Made by a program: the position numbers and the translations under genes | Part shown: piece by piece, positions 26,159 through 34,446 of the stretch | How the letters are laid out: each line of letters starts with the position of its first letter | Numbering within the stretch: the stretch's first letter is position 1 | Notes under the pieces: model-generated | Seen by the model: only the letters and a program-made list of their open reading frames with translations | What the model was told of the DNA's origin: nothing | Databases searched by the model: none | Source: Streptomyces toxytricini | Lineage (GTDB): Bacteria > Actinomycetota > Actinomycetes > Streptomycetales > Streptomycetaceae | Length of the DNA stretch: 64,000 nt | Direction of reading: 5' to 3' | Assembly: GCF_014649915.1 (NCBI RefSeq) | Contig: NZ_BMTY01000005.1 | Coordinates: 267,534 to 331,533, forward strand

Positions 26159-27904
26159 TCAGGGCCGCGACAGCAGTTCGACCTGCTCGGGGATGGTGCC
26201 GCAGCGGTACACCTGCCGGACCGGCAGCGTCCGGCCCGCGATCCGGCCCAGCGCGCGGGAGAGCCGCAGCACCGACAGCGAGTTCCCGCCGAGGTCGAAG
26301 AAGGTGTCCTGCTCGGTGCCCCGCACGGGCACGCCGAGGACCTCCTCCCAGGCCCGCGCGATCTGCGCGGCGAGCCCGCCCGCCACGGGCGCCGGGGCAG
26401 CGGCGGCCGGCGCGGGCCGGCGCACCGACGCCAGCAGCGCCGCCCGGTCGATCTTGTCGTGCGCGGAGCGCGGCAGCGACGGCAGGAACACGATCCGGTC
26501 GGGTACGACCGCCGCGCTCAGCGTCTCCTCCACCACCCGCCGCACCGACGCCGCGTCCGCCTCCGCGCCGGGCTCGCGCACCGCGAAGGCGTACGAGGTC
26601 GCGGACTCGGCGTCGTAGGCGACGGCCGCCGCCCGCAGCCCCGGATGCGCGGCGAGGGCCTCCTCGACGGCCTCGATGTGGACCCGCACCCCGCGGATCT
26701 TCACCTCGTTGTCGAGCCGGCCCACGAACTCCAGGCCGCCCTCCGGCAGCCACCGCCCCAGGTCGCCCGTCAGGTACACCCGCTCCAGCCGGCCCGGCCC
26801 CGTCTCGACGTCGGTGAACCGGGCCCGCGTCAGCGTATCGTCGCCGACGTAGCCGCGGGCCACCGTCGGACCGCTGACCGCGATCTGCCCGGCCGCACCC
26901 AGCGGCACGGCGCGCAGCCGCTCGTCGAGCAGGTGCACGGTCACCCCCGGGATCGCGAAGCCGATCGTGGAGTCCGCCGGCTCGGTGAAGAAGCGGTACG
27001 TCGACCAGACGGTGCACTCCGTCGGCCCGTACTCGTTGCCCAGCACGACGCCGGGCAGCAGCGCGAAGTGCCGGTCGATGACGGACCGGGCGAGGGACTC
27101 CCCGGCGCACACCACCACCCGCAGCCGCTCCAGCGCGGCCGCGACGCCGGCGTCCTCCCGGGCGGTGTCCAGCAGCTCGGAGTGGAAGCTCGGCACGGTC
27201 AGCGTCTGCGTGACGCCGTGCCCGGTGATGAGCCCGGCCAGCGCCTGCGGGTTGCGCCGCTCCTCCTCGTCGGCGACGACGAGCGTCCCGCCCACGGCGA
27301 GCGTGCCCCACACCCCGGCCACCGACGAGTCGAAGTGGAACGGCGACAGCAGCAGGAAGACGGGCCTGCCGAACCGCTCGTACACCTCCACGCGCGCCGC
27401 GTTCGACGCCGCCAGGTTCCGCTGGGAGACCGACACCCCCTTCGGGCGGCCGCTGCTGCCCGAGGTGTACAGCACGTACGCCTCCCGCTCCGCGGGATCA
27501 CGCACCCACTCCCGGCGGCCCGTCGTGGGGCCTGCGGGCGGCGGCTCCGCGGGGGCGTCGAACGCGCCCGTGCGCGGATCGACGACCACCCCCAGCCCCG
27601 CCGACTCCCGGATGTGCGCCAGCGCCTCCGGCGCCGCCCGCGGGTCGGCGAACACGAACGACCGGCCCGACAGCCAGGCCGCCAGGGCGTACACGACGGC
27701 CCCGGCCGTCCGGTGCGACAGGATGCCGATCCGGTCCGCGCCGGCGGACCGCGGATCGGCGTCCAGCTCCCGGGCGGCGGCCTCCGCCGCCTCCCGCAGG
27801 GCGCCGTAGGACAGTACCGAGCCCCCGCACACCACGGCGGGGCCGTCGGGGCTGCGCAGGGCGTGCTCCATCACCGCGTCGAGGGCAAGCTGATGTCTCG
27901 TCAT
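26159..27904 (-). CDS. NRPS adenylation-thiolation didomain (stand-alone)
   Basis: A 581-residue A-T protein. Core motifs include A3 LYTSGSSGRPKG, A4 FHFDSSVAGVWG with the Asp that binds the substrate amino group, A5 NEYGPTE, A8 GRLDNEVKIRGVRVH and A10 with Lys in SAHDKIDRAAL. The carrier domain at the C-terminus has FFDLGGNSLSVLRL (Ser near 541). There is no condensation domain, so it loads an amino acid for tailoring rather than peptide synthesis. The start is ATG 27904, or ATG 27913 three codons upstream; neither has a good ribosome-binding site, and a possible -10 (CAGCAT) would place transcription start at about 27904, implying a leaderless message. Confidence 0.9.
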   Translation of the reverse strand: MTRHQLALDAVMEHALRSPDGPAVVCGGSVLSYGALREAAEAAARELDADPRSAGADRIGILSHRTAGAVVYALAAWLSGRSFVFADPRAAPEALAHIRESAGLGVVVDPRTGAFDAPAEPPPAGPTTGRREWVRDPAEREAYVLYTSGSSGRPKGVSVSQRNLAASNAARVEVYERFGRPVFLLLSPFHFDSSVAGVWGTLAVGGTLVVADEEERRNPQALAGLITGHGVTQTLTVPSFHSELLDTAREDAGVAAALERLRVVVCAGESLARSVIDRHFALLPGVVLGNEYGPTECTVWSTYRFFTEPADSTIGFAIPGVTVHLLDERLRAVPLGAAGQIAVSGPTVARGYVGDDTLTRARFTDVETGPGRLERVYLTGDLGRWLPEGGLEFVGRLDNEVKIRGVRVHIEAVEEALAAHPGLRAAAVAYDAESATSYAFAVREPGAEADAASVRRVVEETLSAAVVPDRIVFLPSLPRSAHDKIDRAALLASVRRPAPAAAAPAPVAGGLAAQIARAWEEVLGVPVRGTEQDTFFDLGGNSLSVLRLSRALGRIAGRTLPVRQVYRCGTIPEQVELLSRP

Positions 27905-27928
27905 GGCCCGCATGCTGCGCAGCCGCCC

Positions 27929-27992
27929 TTCCCGGATCCTTCCCGCCGCGTTCCGGGAACCCGCCGGGAAGCCGCCGGGAACGCACCGGGAG
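27929..27992. promoter_or_regulatory. Divergent 11-bp-phased heptamer array, candidate SARP operator
   Basis: On the plus strand CCGGGAA occurs at 27953, 27964 and 27975, with CCGGGAG at 27986: four repeats at exact 11-bp steps. On the minus strand GCGGGAA (27946-27940) and CCGGGAA (27935-27929) are also 11 bp apart and in phase. A -10-like CAGACT (28003-28008) lies 10 nt beyond the plus set, and CAGCAT (27917-27912) 11 nt beyond the minus set. This is the layout expected for a SARP activating both arms of block 2. Confidence 0.65.
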
Positions 27993-28082
27993 CAGGCCCT
28001 CCCAGACTCGTCGGTGCCGGCGGCCCGCGCACACGGCCTGCCGCCCGGCCCCCCACGGACACCACTGGAAGGGACAGCCGCG

Positions 28083-29144
28083 GTGTACAAGTCTTTCGCC
28101 GAGAAGCTCTCGGAGCCCGACCTCATCGACCTCGGGAACGGCATCCACGTCCTGCGCTTCGAGGTCATGAAGGTCACCTCGGTCCGCGCGGCCGTCGTGG
28201 ACCTCCTCGAACGCGGCGTGATCCGCCCCGGGCAGACCCTCGTCGACAGCTCCAGCGGCATCTACGGCCACGCCCTCGCCCTCGTCTGCCGCGAACTCGG
28301 CCTCAAGGCGCACGTCTTCGCCTCCGTCGCCGTCGACGCCGCGATCCGCACCCAGCTGAAGTACCTCGGCGCCACCTACACGCAGGTGCCCTCCTCCGGC
28401 GACGACGGCCTCCAGCACGACCAGGAGACCCGCGTCCGCCTCGTCCACGCCTACCTGCGCGAGCACCCGGACGCCTACTGGATGCAGCAGTACCACGACG
28501 ACGTCCACTACCTCGGCTACGAGCGCGTCGCCCACACCGTCGTCAAGGAGCTCGGCTCCGACGGCGTCACCCTCGTCGGCGGCATCGGCACCGGCGCCTC
28601 CACCGGCGCGATGAGCCGCTACCTGCGCGCCGCGTCCAGGGGCGTCCGCGTCGCCGGGATCCAGCCCTTCGGCAGCCGCTCCTTCGGCTCCGAGGCCGTC
28701 CCCCTCGACGGGTTCATCATCGCCGGCATCGGCAGCGGCATCCGCTTCGACAACATCGACTACAGCGCCTACGACGACATCCACTGGCTCGACTTCTCCG
28801 TCTCCGCCGCCGGATGCCGCCACCTGCTCTCCACCACCGGCGTCTTCGCGGGCCTCTCCGCCGGTGCGAGCTGGCAGGTCTCCCGCCACATCCGGGCCGC
28901 CGAACCCGACGGCAACCCCATCGTCTTCCTCGCCGCCGACCCCGGCCACCGCTACGTCGAACGCGTCTTCCCGCCCGACGGCCCCCTCACCGAGGACCCC
29001 GCCCACAGCCCCCGCACCATCACCGACTTCTCCGAGATGGCCGGCCCCTGGTGCACCATGCGCTGGGACCGGCGGCCCTACAGCGTCACCGACGACCTCC
29101 CGCCCTACACCCCCGCCGCCGCCCGGCAGCCCGCGTACGCCTGA
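28083..29144 (+). CDS. PLP-dependent enzyme of the cysteine synthase / cystathionine beta-synthase (fold II) family
   Basis: A 353-residue fold-type II PLP enzyme. The probable Schiff-base Lys is Lys30 (FEVMKVTSVRAA, aligned with the SxKDR motif), followed by the substrate loop SSSGIYGHALA and the phosphate-binding GGIGTGASTGA. Relatives make O-replacement products such as cysteine, 2,3-diaminopropionate (SbnA) or O-ureidoserine (DcsD). No SbnB-like partner dehydrogenase is nearby. Start GTG 28083 follows GGAAGGGA. It begins the right arm of block 2 and probably supplies an unusual amino acid to the ATP-grasp ligases downstream; the nucleophile is unknown. Confidence 0.85.
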   Translation: MYKSFAEKLSEPDLIDLGNGIHVLRFEVMKVTSVRAAVVDLLERGVIRPGQTLVDSSSGIYGHALALVCRELGLKAHVFASVAVDAAIRTQLKYLGATYTQVPSSGDDGLQHDQETRVRLVHAYLREHPDAYWMQQYHDDVHYLGYERVAHTVVKELGSDGVTLVGGIGTGASTGAMSRYLRAASRGVRVAGIQPFGSRSFGSEAVPLDGFIIAGIGSGIRFDNIDYSAYDDIHWLDFSVSAAGCRHLLSTTGVFAGLSAGASWQVSRHIRAAEPDGNPIVFLAADPGHRYVERVFPPDGPLTEDPAHSPRTITDFSEMAGPWCTMRWDRRPYSVTDDLPPYTPAAARQPAYA

Positions 29145-29186
29145 GCCCCCGCCACCCCTGTCCGGCACCTCCTGCGAGGCCACACC

Positions 29187-30377
29187 ATGACCCACGTCGC
29201 CGTCATCAACTACGGCCCCCGCCACGACTACGCCGCGATGCTCCCCGAACTCGCCGACCGGCTCCACGTCTTCAGCCACCACCGGCTCACCGGCACCGCC
29301 GGCCTCGCCTCGTACGAGTACGTCGAGGACTGCGAGTCCGTCCCCTACCCGGAGCTGCGCATCCGCGGCCTCGCCCGCGACACCGGACTCGCCCACGTCA
29401 TCACCGACAACGAGTACGACCTGGAGCGCGCCGCCCGCATCCGCGCCGACCTCGGCCTGCCCGGCCAGAGCCCCGCCAGCGCCCTCTCCTTCCGCGACAA
29501 GGCCGTCATGAAGGAGACCGCCCGCCGCACCGTCCCCACCGCCCCCTTCCGGCGGCTCGCCGACATCACCGACCTGACCGGCTTCATCGCCGAGCAGGGC
29601 TACCCCGTCGTCGTCAAACCCGTCAAACAGGGCGGCTCCCGCGACATCAGCGTCCTGCGCGACGACGACGCCCTCCTCGCCTTCAGCCGCCGCCCCTGGC
29701 GCGACGACCTCATGGCCGAGGGCTTCGTCGAAGGCCCCATGTACCACGTCGACGCCGTCATCGCCCCCGGCTACCGCTTCGTCGCCGCCTCCCGCTACCT
29801 GCGCAGCTGCCTCGGCGTGTTCTCCGGGCAGAACAACGGCTCCGTCCAGCTCCACCCCGTCCGCGACCCCTTCGCCCGACGGCTAGAGGAGTTCCTCGAC
29901 CGCGTCCTGGACGCCTTCGAAACCCCCGACACCGCCGCCTACCACCTGGAGGTCTTCCACACCCCCGACGACGAACTCGTCCTGTGCGAGATCGCCTCCC
30001 GCGTCGGCGGCGACCGCATCCCCGCCCTCACCCGCCTCACCTACGGCGTCGACCTGCACACCGCCTGGCTGCGCCAGTCCGTCGGCCTGCCCGCCGCCCC
30101 GCCGCCCGCCGCACCCCCCGCCGCCGTCCACGGCTCCGTGTCGATCCTCCCGCAGGGCCGGCCCGTCGCCGCGCCCGGACGGCCGCCGTTCCCGTGGGTC
30201 CGCCACTACGAGGCCAACGACAACCTCGCCCCCGGCGCCGTCGCCCAGAACAGCACCTCCTACCTGTGCTTCGCGATCGTCGAGGGCGCCGACGCCGCCC
30301 AGGTCGAACAGCGGCTCCTGGAAACCGAGGCCTGGCTCATGGACCGCGTACGGGACACGGAGGTGCCGGCCCCGTGA
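29187..30377 (+). CDS. ATP-grasp ligase (first of three)
   Basis: A 396-residue ATP-grasp enzyme of the amino-acid/dipeptide ligase kind. The nucleotide-binding lid has VVVKPVKQGGSRDIS (about 145-160), the metal-binding end has LEVFHTPDDELVLCEIASRVGGDRIP with the Glu and the Arg typical of carboxylate-amine ligases. An Ala/Pro stretch near 305-315 precedes a C-terminal lobe. It lies 42 bp after the PLP enzyme and overlaps the MFS gene (GTGA). It likely forms an amide bond using an amino acid made or loaded in the same locus. Confidence 0.87.
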   Translation: MTHVAVINYGPRHDYAAMLPELADRLHVFSHHRLTGTAGLASYEYVEDCESVPYPELRIRGLARDTGLAHVITDNEYDLERAARIRADLGLPGQSPASALSFRDKAVMKETARRTVPTAPFRRLADITDLTGFIAEQGYPVVVKPVKQGGSRDISVLRDDDALLAFSRRPWRDDLMAEGFVEGPMYHVDAVIAPGYRFVAASRYLRSCLGVFSGQNNGSVQLHPVRDPFARRLEEFLDRVLDAFETPDTAAYHLEVFHTPDDELVLCEIASRVGGDRIPALTRLTYGVDLHTAWLRQSVGLPAAPPPAAPPAAVHGSVSILPQGRPVAAPGRPPFPWVRHYEANDNLAPGAVAQNSTSYLCFAIVEGADAAQVEQRLLETEAWLMDRVRDTEVPAP

Positions 30378-31594
30378 ACACCTGGCGGCAGACCTCGCCG
30401 ACCGGCCGCGCCCTCCTGGTCACCGTCCTCCTCACCGGCCTGACCACCTTCATGTTCCTCCCGCTGCTCGCCGTCCACCTCTCCTCCGAGGGCGTCCCCG
30501 GCGGCCGCGTCGGCTTCCTCGTCGGCCTGCTGGCCTTCTGCAGCCAGGGCTTCTCCCTGCTGTGCGGACTCGTCGTCGACCGCTTCGGCACCCGCGCCGT
30601 CCTCGCCTCCGGCTTCGGCCTGCGCATCGCCGGGTACGCCCTCCTGGGCGCCGGGACCGCCTCCGCGACCGCCGTCGCCGGGATCGCCGCCATCGGCATC
30701 GGAGGCTCGCTGCTGGGCCTCGCCGTCAAGACCCGGCTGGTCGCCGAGGACGGCGTCCCCGCCCGCGACATGCTCGCCCTGCGCTCCACGTTCGTGAACA
30801 TCGGCGTCATCGCCGGCCCCGCACTCGGCGCGCTCGTCTACCCGCTCGGCTTCGACTGGATCCTCGCGGCCTGCGTCCTGTCCCACCTGCTCCTCGGCGT
30901 CCGGCTCACCCTCCGCCCCGCAGCCGAGGCGGCGGCCCCGGCACCGCGGCCGGACGGCGGCCCGGCGGCCGCCGGGTCCGCCGCCGCCCCGGCGGCCGCG
31001 GCGGCCGCGGACCCGGCCGCCCGGCGCCGCGCCGTGCGCCAGTGGGTCCCGCTGTGCCTGGTCGGCGTCGCCTTCTGGGCCCTCTACAGCCAGCTCAACG
31101 TCATCCTGCCGATCAGCGCCAAGGAGATGACCGGCAGCACCGCCGCCATCTCCGTCGTCTTCACCGTCAACGGCCTCCTCGTCGTCCTCCTCCAGTACAC
31201 CCTCCTGCGCCACGTGTTCCGGCAGGCCACCGCCCGGACCCTGCTCGTCGTCGGGTTCCTCGCCTTCGCCGCCGCGTACGCCCTCCTCATCCCGCTCGCC
31301 GGCTGGTCGGCGCTGCTCGCCTTCGTCCTGCCGGTGACGCTCGCGGAGATGCTCATCGCCCCCAGCCTCGACGAACAGGCCGTCCAGGCCGGACCGCTCG
31401 GCCGGACCGGGCTCGCCCTCGGCGCGATGAGCGCCGCCGGCGCCGTCGGCAGCCTGCTCGGCTCCAGCCTCGGCGGCTTCCTGCTCCAGACGCTGCACAC
31501 CGGCACCGGCATCTGGCTGGTGATCGTCGCGGTGTCCGTCGCCGCGGCCGCCTCCTCACTCCTCCTCCCGAAAGCGCGGATGCAGCATGCCTGA
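30374..31594 (+). CDS. 12-TM MFS transporter
   Basis: A 406-residue major facilitator with about 12 hydrophobic segments and a central cytoplasmic loop rich in Ala/Pro (about 185-225). Motif A-like CGLVVDRFGTRAVL follows TM2. It resembles proton-coupled exporters of small polar compounds rather than the 14-TM DHA2 type. GTG 30374 overlaps the stop of the first ATP-grasp gene, and its own stop overlaps the second ATP-grasp gene by 8 bp. It is the probable exporter of the block 2 product. Confidence 0.88.
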   Translation: MNTWRQTSPTGRALLVTVLLTGLTTFMFLPLLAVHLSSEGVPGGRVGFLVGLLAFCSQGFSLLCGLVVDRFGTRAVLASGFGLRIAGYALLGAGTASATAVAGIAAIGIGGSLLGLAVKTRLVAEDGVPARDMLALRSTFVNIGVIAGPALGALVYPLGFDWILAACVLSHLLLGVRLTLRPAAEAAAPAPRPDGGPAAAGSAAAPAAAAAADPAARRRAVRQWVPLCLVGVAFWALYSQLNVILPISAKEMTGSTAAISVVFTVNGLLVVLLQYTLLRHVFRQATARTLLVVGFLAFAAAYALLIPLAGWSALLAFVLPVTLAEMLIAPSLDEQAVQAGPLGRTGLALGAMSAAGAVGSLLGSSLGGFLLQTLHTGTGIWLVIVAVSVAAAASSLLLPKARMQHA

Positions 31595-32846
31595 CCTGCC
31601 TGACCTGCCTGACCTGCCCGAACTCCCCGACCTGCCCGAACTCACCGACCGGCCCGGCCTGCCCGAGCCGCGGCCCACCGCCGTCCTGCTCAACCCCCGC
31701 GACCTCGTCATCACCACCGCGCAGCGGCTCGGCCTGTCCGTCGTCGTCGCCGCCGACCCCTCCTCGCCAGTCCCCGTCCCCGACGGGCTGCCCTTCCCCG
31801 TCCTGCACACCCCGTGGATCGCCGACCCCGCCAACCTCGTCCGCCGGCTGCGCGCGCTCACACCCGCCGGCCCGGCCTCCGTGTTCGGGTTCGGCGAGGT
31901 CGGCGCCTGCACCGCCGCCGCCGTGAACCGCGAGCTGGGCTGGCCCGGCAACCCGCCCGAGGCGCTGGAGGCCCTGCGGGACAAGGCCCGGCTGCGGGCC
32001 GTCGTCGGCGACCGGGCCGGCGTACCGGTGGCGTACGCGGTCTGCTCCGACCGCGCGCAGGCCCGCGCCGCCGTCGCCCGCATCGGCCTCCCCTGCGTCA
32101 TCAAGCCCGTCGCGGGCACCGGCAGCTCCGGCGTGCGCCTCCTCGCCACGCCCGAGGAGGCCGAAGCCCACCTGGCGGCGCTGGAGTTCACCGCGGAGCA
32201 CGTCGTCGAGGAGTTCCTGGAGGGCAGCGAGTACAGCGTCGAGGCCGTCAGCTCCCCCGCCGGGCACCGCATCCTGGCCGTCACCGAGAAGGCGACCACC
32301 GGAGCCCCGCACTTCGTCGAGACCGGCCACGTCCTGCCCGTACGGCTGGACCCCGCCGACGAGGCCGCCGTCACCGCCGTGGTCACCGCCACCCTCGACG
32401 CGGCCGGGCTGCGCTACGGGCCCTCCCACACCGAGGTCATGCTGACCGCGGCCGGCCCCCGCCTCATCGAGTCGCACGGCCGGCCCGGAGGCGACCGGAT
32501 CAGCGACATGCTCGGCCTCGCGCTCGGCGAAGACGTCTTCGCGCAGATGATGCTCGCCGTGTTCGGCCTGCCCGAGCCGGCGCCCGCCGCCCGCCGGCGC
32601 GTCGCCGGCATCCGGTACGTCACCTTCGACCGCGGCGTGCCCGTGCCGCCGCACGGGACGGGCACCGCGCTCGTCGCCTCGCTGCCCGGGATCGCCGAGG
32701 TCCAGATCAGCGTCCCCGCCGGGGAGCTGCCGCCGCCGGTGGCCGCGTCGGGCGACCGGCACGGCTTCGTGGTCGCCACCGGCGACACCCGGGAGGAGCT
32801 GGAGGCCAACCTCGCCCGCGCCGTCCGCACCCTGACCGCCGCCTGA
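31587..32846 (+). CDS. ATP-grasp ligase (second of three)
   Basis: A 419-residue ATP-grasp protein with the ATP-binding segment CVIKPVAGTGSSGVRLL, VEEFLEGSEYSVEAV, TEVMLTAAGPRLIESHGRPGGDR and the C-terminal lobe typical of L-amino acid ligases. The N-terminus carries a curious run of PDL/PEL repeats (residues 2-20) encoded by imperfect 9-bp and 24-bp DNA repeats; a later start would remove it, but none with a good ribosome site was seen. It overlaps the MFS gene. Role: amide-bond formation in the same pathway. Confidence 0.87.
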   Translation: MPDLPDLPDLPELPDLPELTDRPGLPEPRPTAVLLNPRDLVITTAQRLGLSVVVAADPSSPVPVPDGLPFPVLHTPWIADPANLVRRLRALTPAGPASVFGFGEVGACTAAAVNRELGWPGNPPEALEALRDKARLRAVVGDRAGVPVAYAVCSDRAQARAAVARIGLPCVIKPVAGTGSSGVRLLATPEEAEAHLAALEFTAEHVVEEFLEGSEYSVEAVSSPAGHRILAVTEKATTGAPHFVETGHVLPVRLDPADEAAVTAVVTATLDAAGLRYGPSHTEVMLTAAGPRLIESHGRPGGDRISDMLGLALGEDVFAQMMLAVFGLPEPAPAARRRVAGIRYVTFDRGVPVPPHGTGTALVASLPGIAEVQISVPAGELPPPVAASGDRHGFVVATGDTREELEANLARAVRTLTAA

Positions 32847-32891
32847 CCCGCCCCGCCGCCGCCCCGTCCTTCCCAGAAAAAGGTGCCCGCC

Positions 32892-33899
32892 GTGCCCTAC
32901 AGGATCCTCGTCCTGGTCTCCCAGGCCCCGAAGTTCGAGCTCGACAACCACTCGATCATCCCGAGCGCCCTCCACCGCGAGGGCCACGAGGTGCACATCG
33001 GGGACATCGACACGCTGAACGTGCACGACTCCGTCGTCGTCTGCGACCGGGTGCGGCTGTCCGAGGAGTTCATCGCCGGCGGCGACTTCCCGTCGCTGAG
33101 CGAGCCGTACGCCTCGGCGGAGGACTTCGACCTGGTGTGGGTGCTCGCGGGCACCCACCCGGAGGCCGGCGACGACTCCTTCCGCCTGCTGTGGCTGCTG
33201 AACCAGCGCGTCCCGTTCGTCAACGACGCCTCCGCGCTGTTCTTCCTCAACACGAAGATCAACCTGGGGGCGATCGTCCCCGCCGAGCACCTGCCCGCCT
33301 CGTACGTCTCCAACGACTTCGACTTCCTGAACGCCCTGGTGGAGTCCGACGCGGACCGCTCCTGGGTGGTCAAGCCGACCAGCGACGGCTGCGGCGCCGA
33401 CGTCTTCGTCGTCAACGCGCTCGACCGCAACCGCTCCGCGCTGCTCGGCTCGGCCACCGGCAACGCCGCCTCCCGGAACGGCCGCTACGGCCGCGAGATC
33501 ATCGGCATGGCGAAGCGGCACACCGTCGCCCAGGAGTACGTCCCCCACGTCCGGACCAACGAGAAGCGCGTCATCATCGCGGGCGACACCCCCGTCTCCG
33601 GCTTCCTGCGCTTCCACCCGGAGCACGACCACCGCTCCAACGCCACCCTCGGCGCCCGCTTCGAGGCCCTGGAGCTGACCCCGGAGGAGGAGGACTTCGT
33701 CCGGCTGCTCGGCAAGCGGATGATGGACCTCGGCATCTTCTACTCCGGCATCGACATGGCGTTCCCGTACGTCATCGAGGTGAACATGGTGAACCCCGGC
33801 GGGCTCAGCTACCACACGCTCGCCACCGGGGAGGACACCTCGTCCGCGGCGGTCAACGCGGTGCTGGAGTCCCTCCGCGCCGCCGGCAAGCTGCGCTGA
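32892..33899 (+). CDS. ATP-grasp ligase, glutathione-synthetase-like (third of three)
   Basis: A 335-residue ATP-grasp protein of the GshB/RimK kind: FELDNHSIIPSALHREGHEV at the N-terminus, WVVKPTSDGCGADVFVVN as the ATP-binding Lys-Gly loop, QEYVPHVRTNEKRVIIAG, and IDMAFPYVIEVNMVNPGG with the metal-binding Glu and Asn. GTG 32892 is preferred over GTG 32883 because AAAAAGG lies 9 nt before it while the earlier GTG overlaps that box. It is the last gene of the right arm and is followed by a strong terminator. It differs clearly from the other two ligases, so the pathway may build at least a tripeptide-like amide. Confidence 0.88.
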   Translation: MPYRILVLVSQAPKFELDNHSIIPSALHREGHEVHIGDIDTLNVHDSVVVCDRVRLSEEFIAGGDFPSLSEPYASAEDFDLVWVLAGTHPEAGDDSFRLLWLLNQRVPFVNDASALFFLNTKINLGAIVPAEHLPASYVSNDFDFLNALVESDADRSWVVKPTSDGCGADVFVVNALDRNRSALLGSATGNAASRNGRYGREIIGMAKRHTVAQEYVPHVRTNEKRVIIAGDTPVSGFLRFHPEHDHRSNATLGARFEALELTPEEEDFVRLLGKRMMDLGIFYSGIDMAFPYVIEVNMVNPGGLSYHTLATGEDTSSAAVNAVLESLRAAGKLR

Positions 33900-33905
33900 C
33901 CGGGG

Positions 33906-33965
33906 CCCGTACGCGCGGAAGCGGCCAGCCCCCCGGAGGGGGCGGGCCGCTTCCGCGCGTACGGG
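33906..33965 (+). terminator. Strong hairpin terminator closing block 2
   Basis: Two perfectly complementary 21-nt arms (33906-33926 and 33945-33965) flank an 18-nt loop that itself can form a 6-bp GCCCCC/GGGGGC stem. It begins 7 bp after the last ATP-grasp stop codon. It separates block 2 from the lst-type operon. Confidence 0.85.
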
Positions 33966-34446
33966 GGCCGGTGGTTCGGTGCGAAGTCGCGGCGCGGTGG
34001 GGGCCGCGCGGGGTGGTGCGGAGAGAGCCGAGTGGCGGGCGGGGGCGCCGGCGTGCCGAGGGTTCCGGTGTGCAGTGGGTGGCGGGTGGGGGAGCGGGGT
34101 CAAGGCGGACCGGGCGCTTCCGGACATCTTTTGCGCGGCCCTGCGGGACGCGGAGACCGCCGGGACACCCGTTCCGTGCCCGTACGGGTGTCCGTACGGG
34201 GACGCCCGGCCCCGCGCCGGCGCCCCCGATCCGGGCCGAAAGTCCCGGATCCGAGGGGGAATTGGCCTGCCGCGGATTGGCCGATATTCGATCGGGCGGG
34301 CCCCCGGAACCGGTCCGGCGACCTGTGCAGGGAATTCCGTACGCTACGGTAACTTCGCTGTCCGTCACCAGTGACGGCCCTCAGCCATTTACCGACCGGA
34401 GCCACTGACCTTTCGACGGCCCGGCGGATCGCCATGGAGGGCGAAT
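33966..34446. promoter_or_regulatory. 480-bp leader/promoter region of the lst-type operon
   Basis: No credible gene. The region has several inverted repeats: 34163-34172/34184-34193 (GGACACCCGT), 34228-34235/34244-34251 (GATCCGGG) and 34362-34368/34371-34377 (CCGTCAC, 2-nt loop). ATTGGCC is repeated directly at 34261 and 34276. The local AT content rises towards 34340-34390. TACGGT (34345-34350) is a plausible -10. GGAGGGCGA precedes the ATG at 34447. These look like operator and promoter elements but are unproven. Confidence 0.5.

Noticed and set aside
27929..27992. CRISPR or simple satellite explanation for the 11-bp array
   Set aside because: Units are 7 bp with variable 4-bp spacers on both strands and sit in a divergent promoter; this is not CRISPR structure and fits SARP half-sites.
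33979..34374. Possible small gene before lstA
   Set aside because: 131-residue frame with Arg/Gly-rich, non-conserved sequence and no ribosome site; the region is better explained as promoter DNA with inverted repeats.
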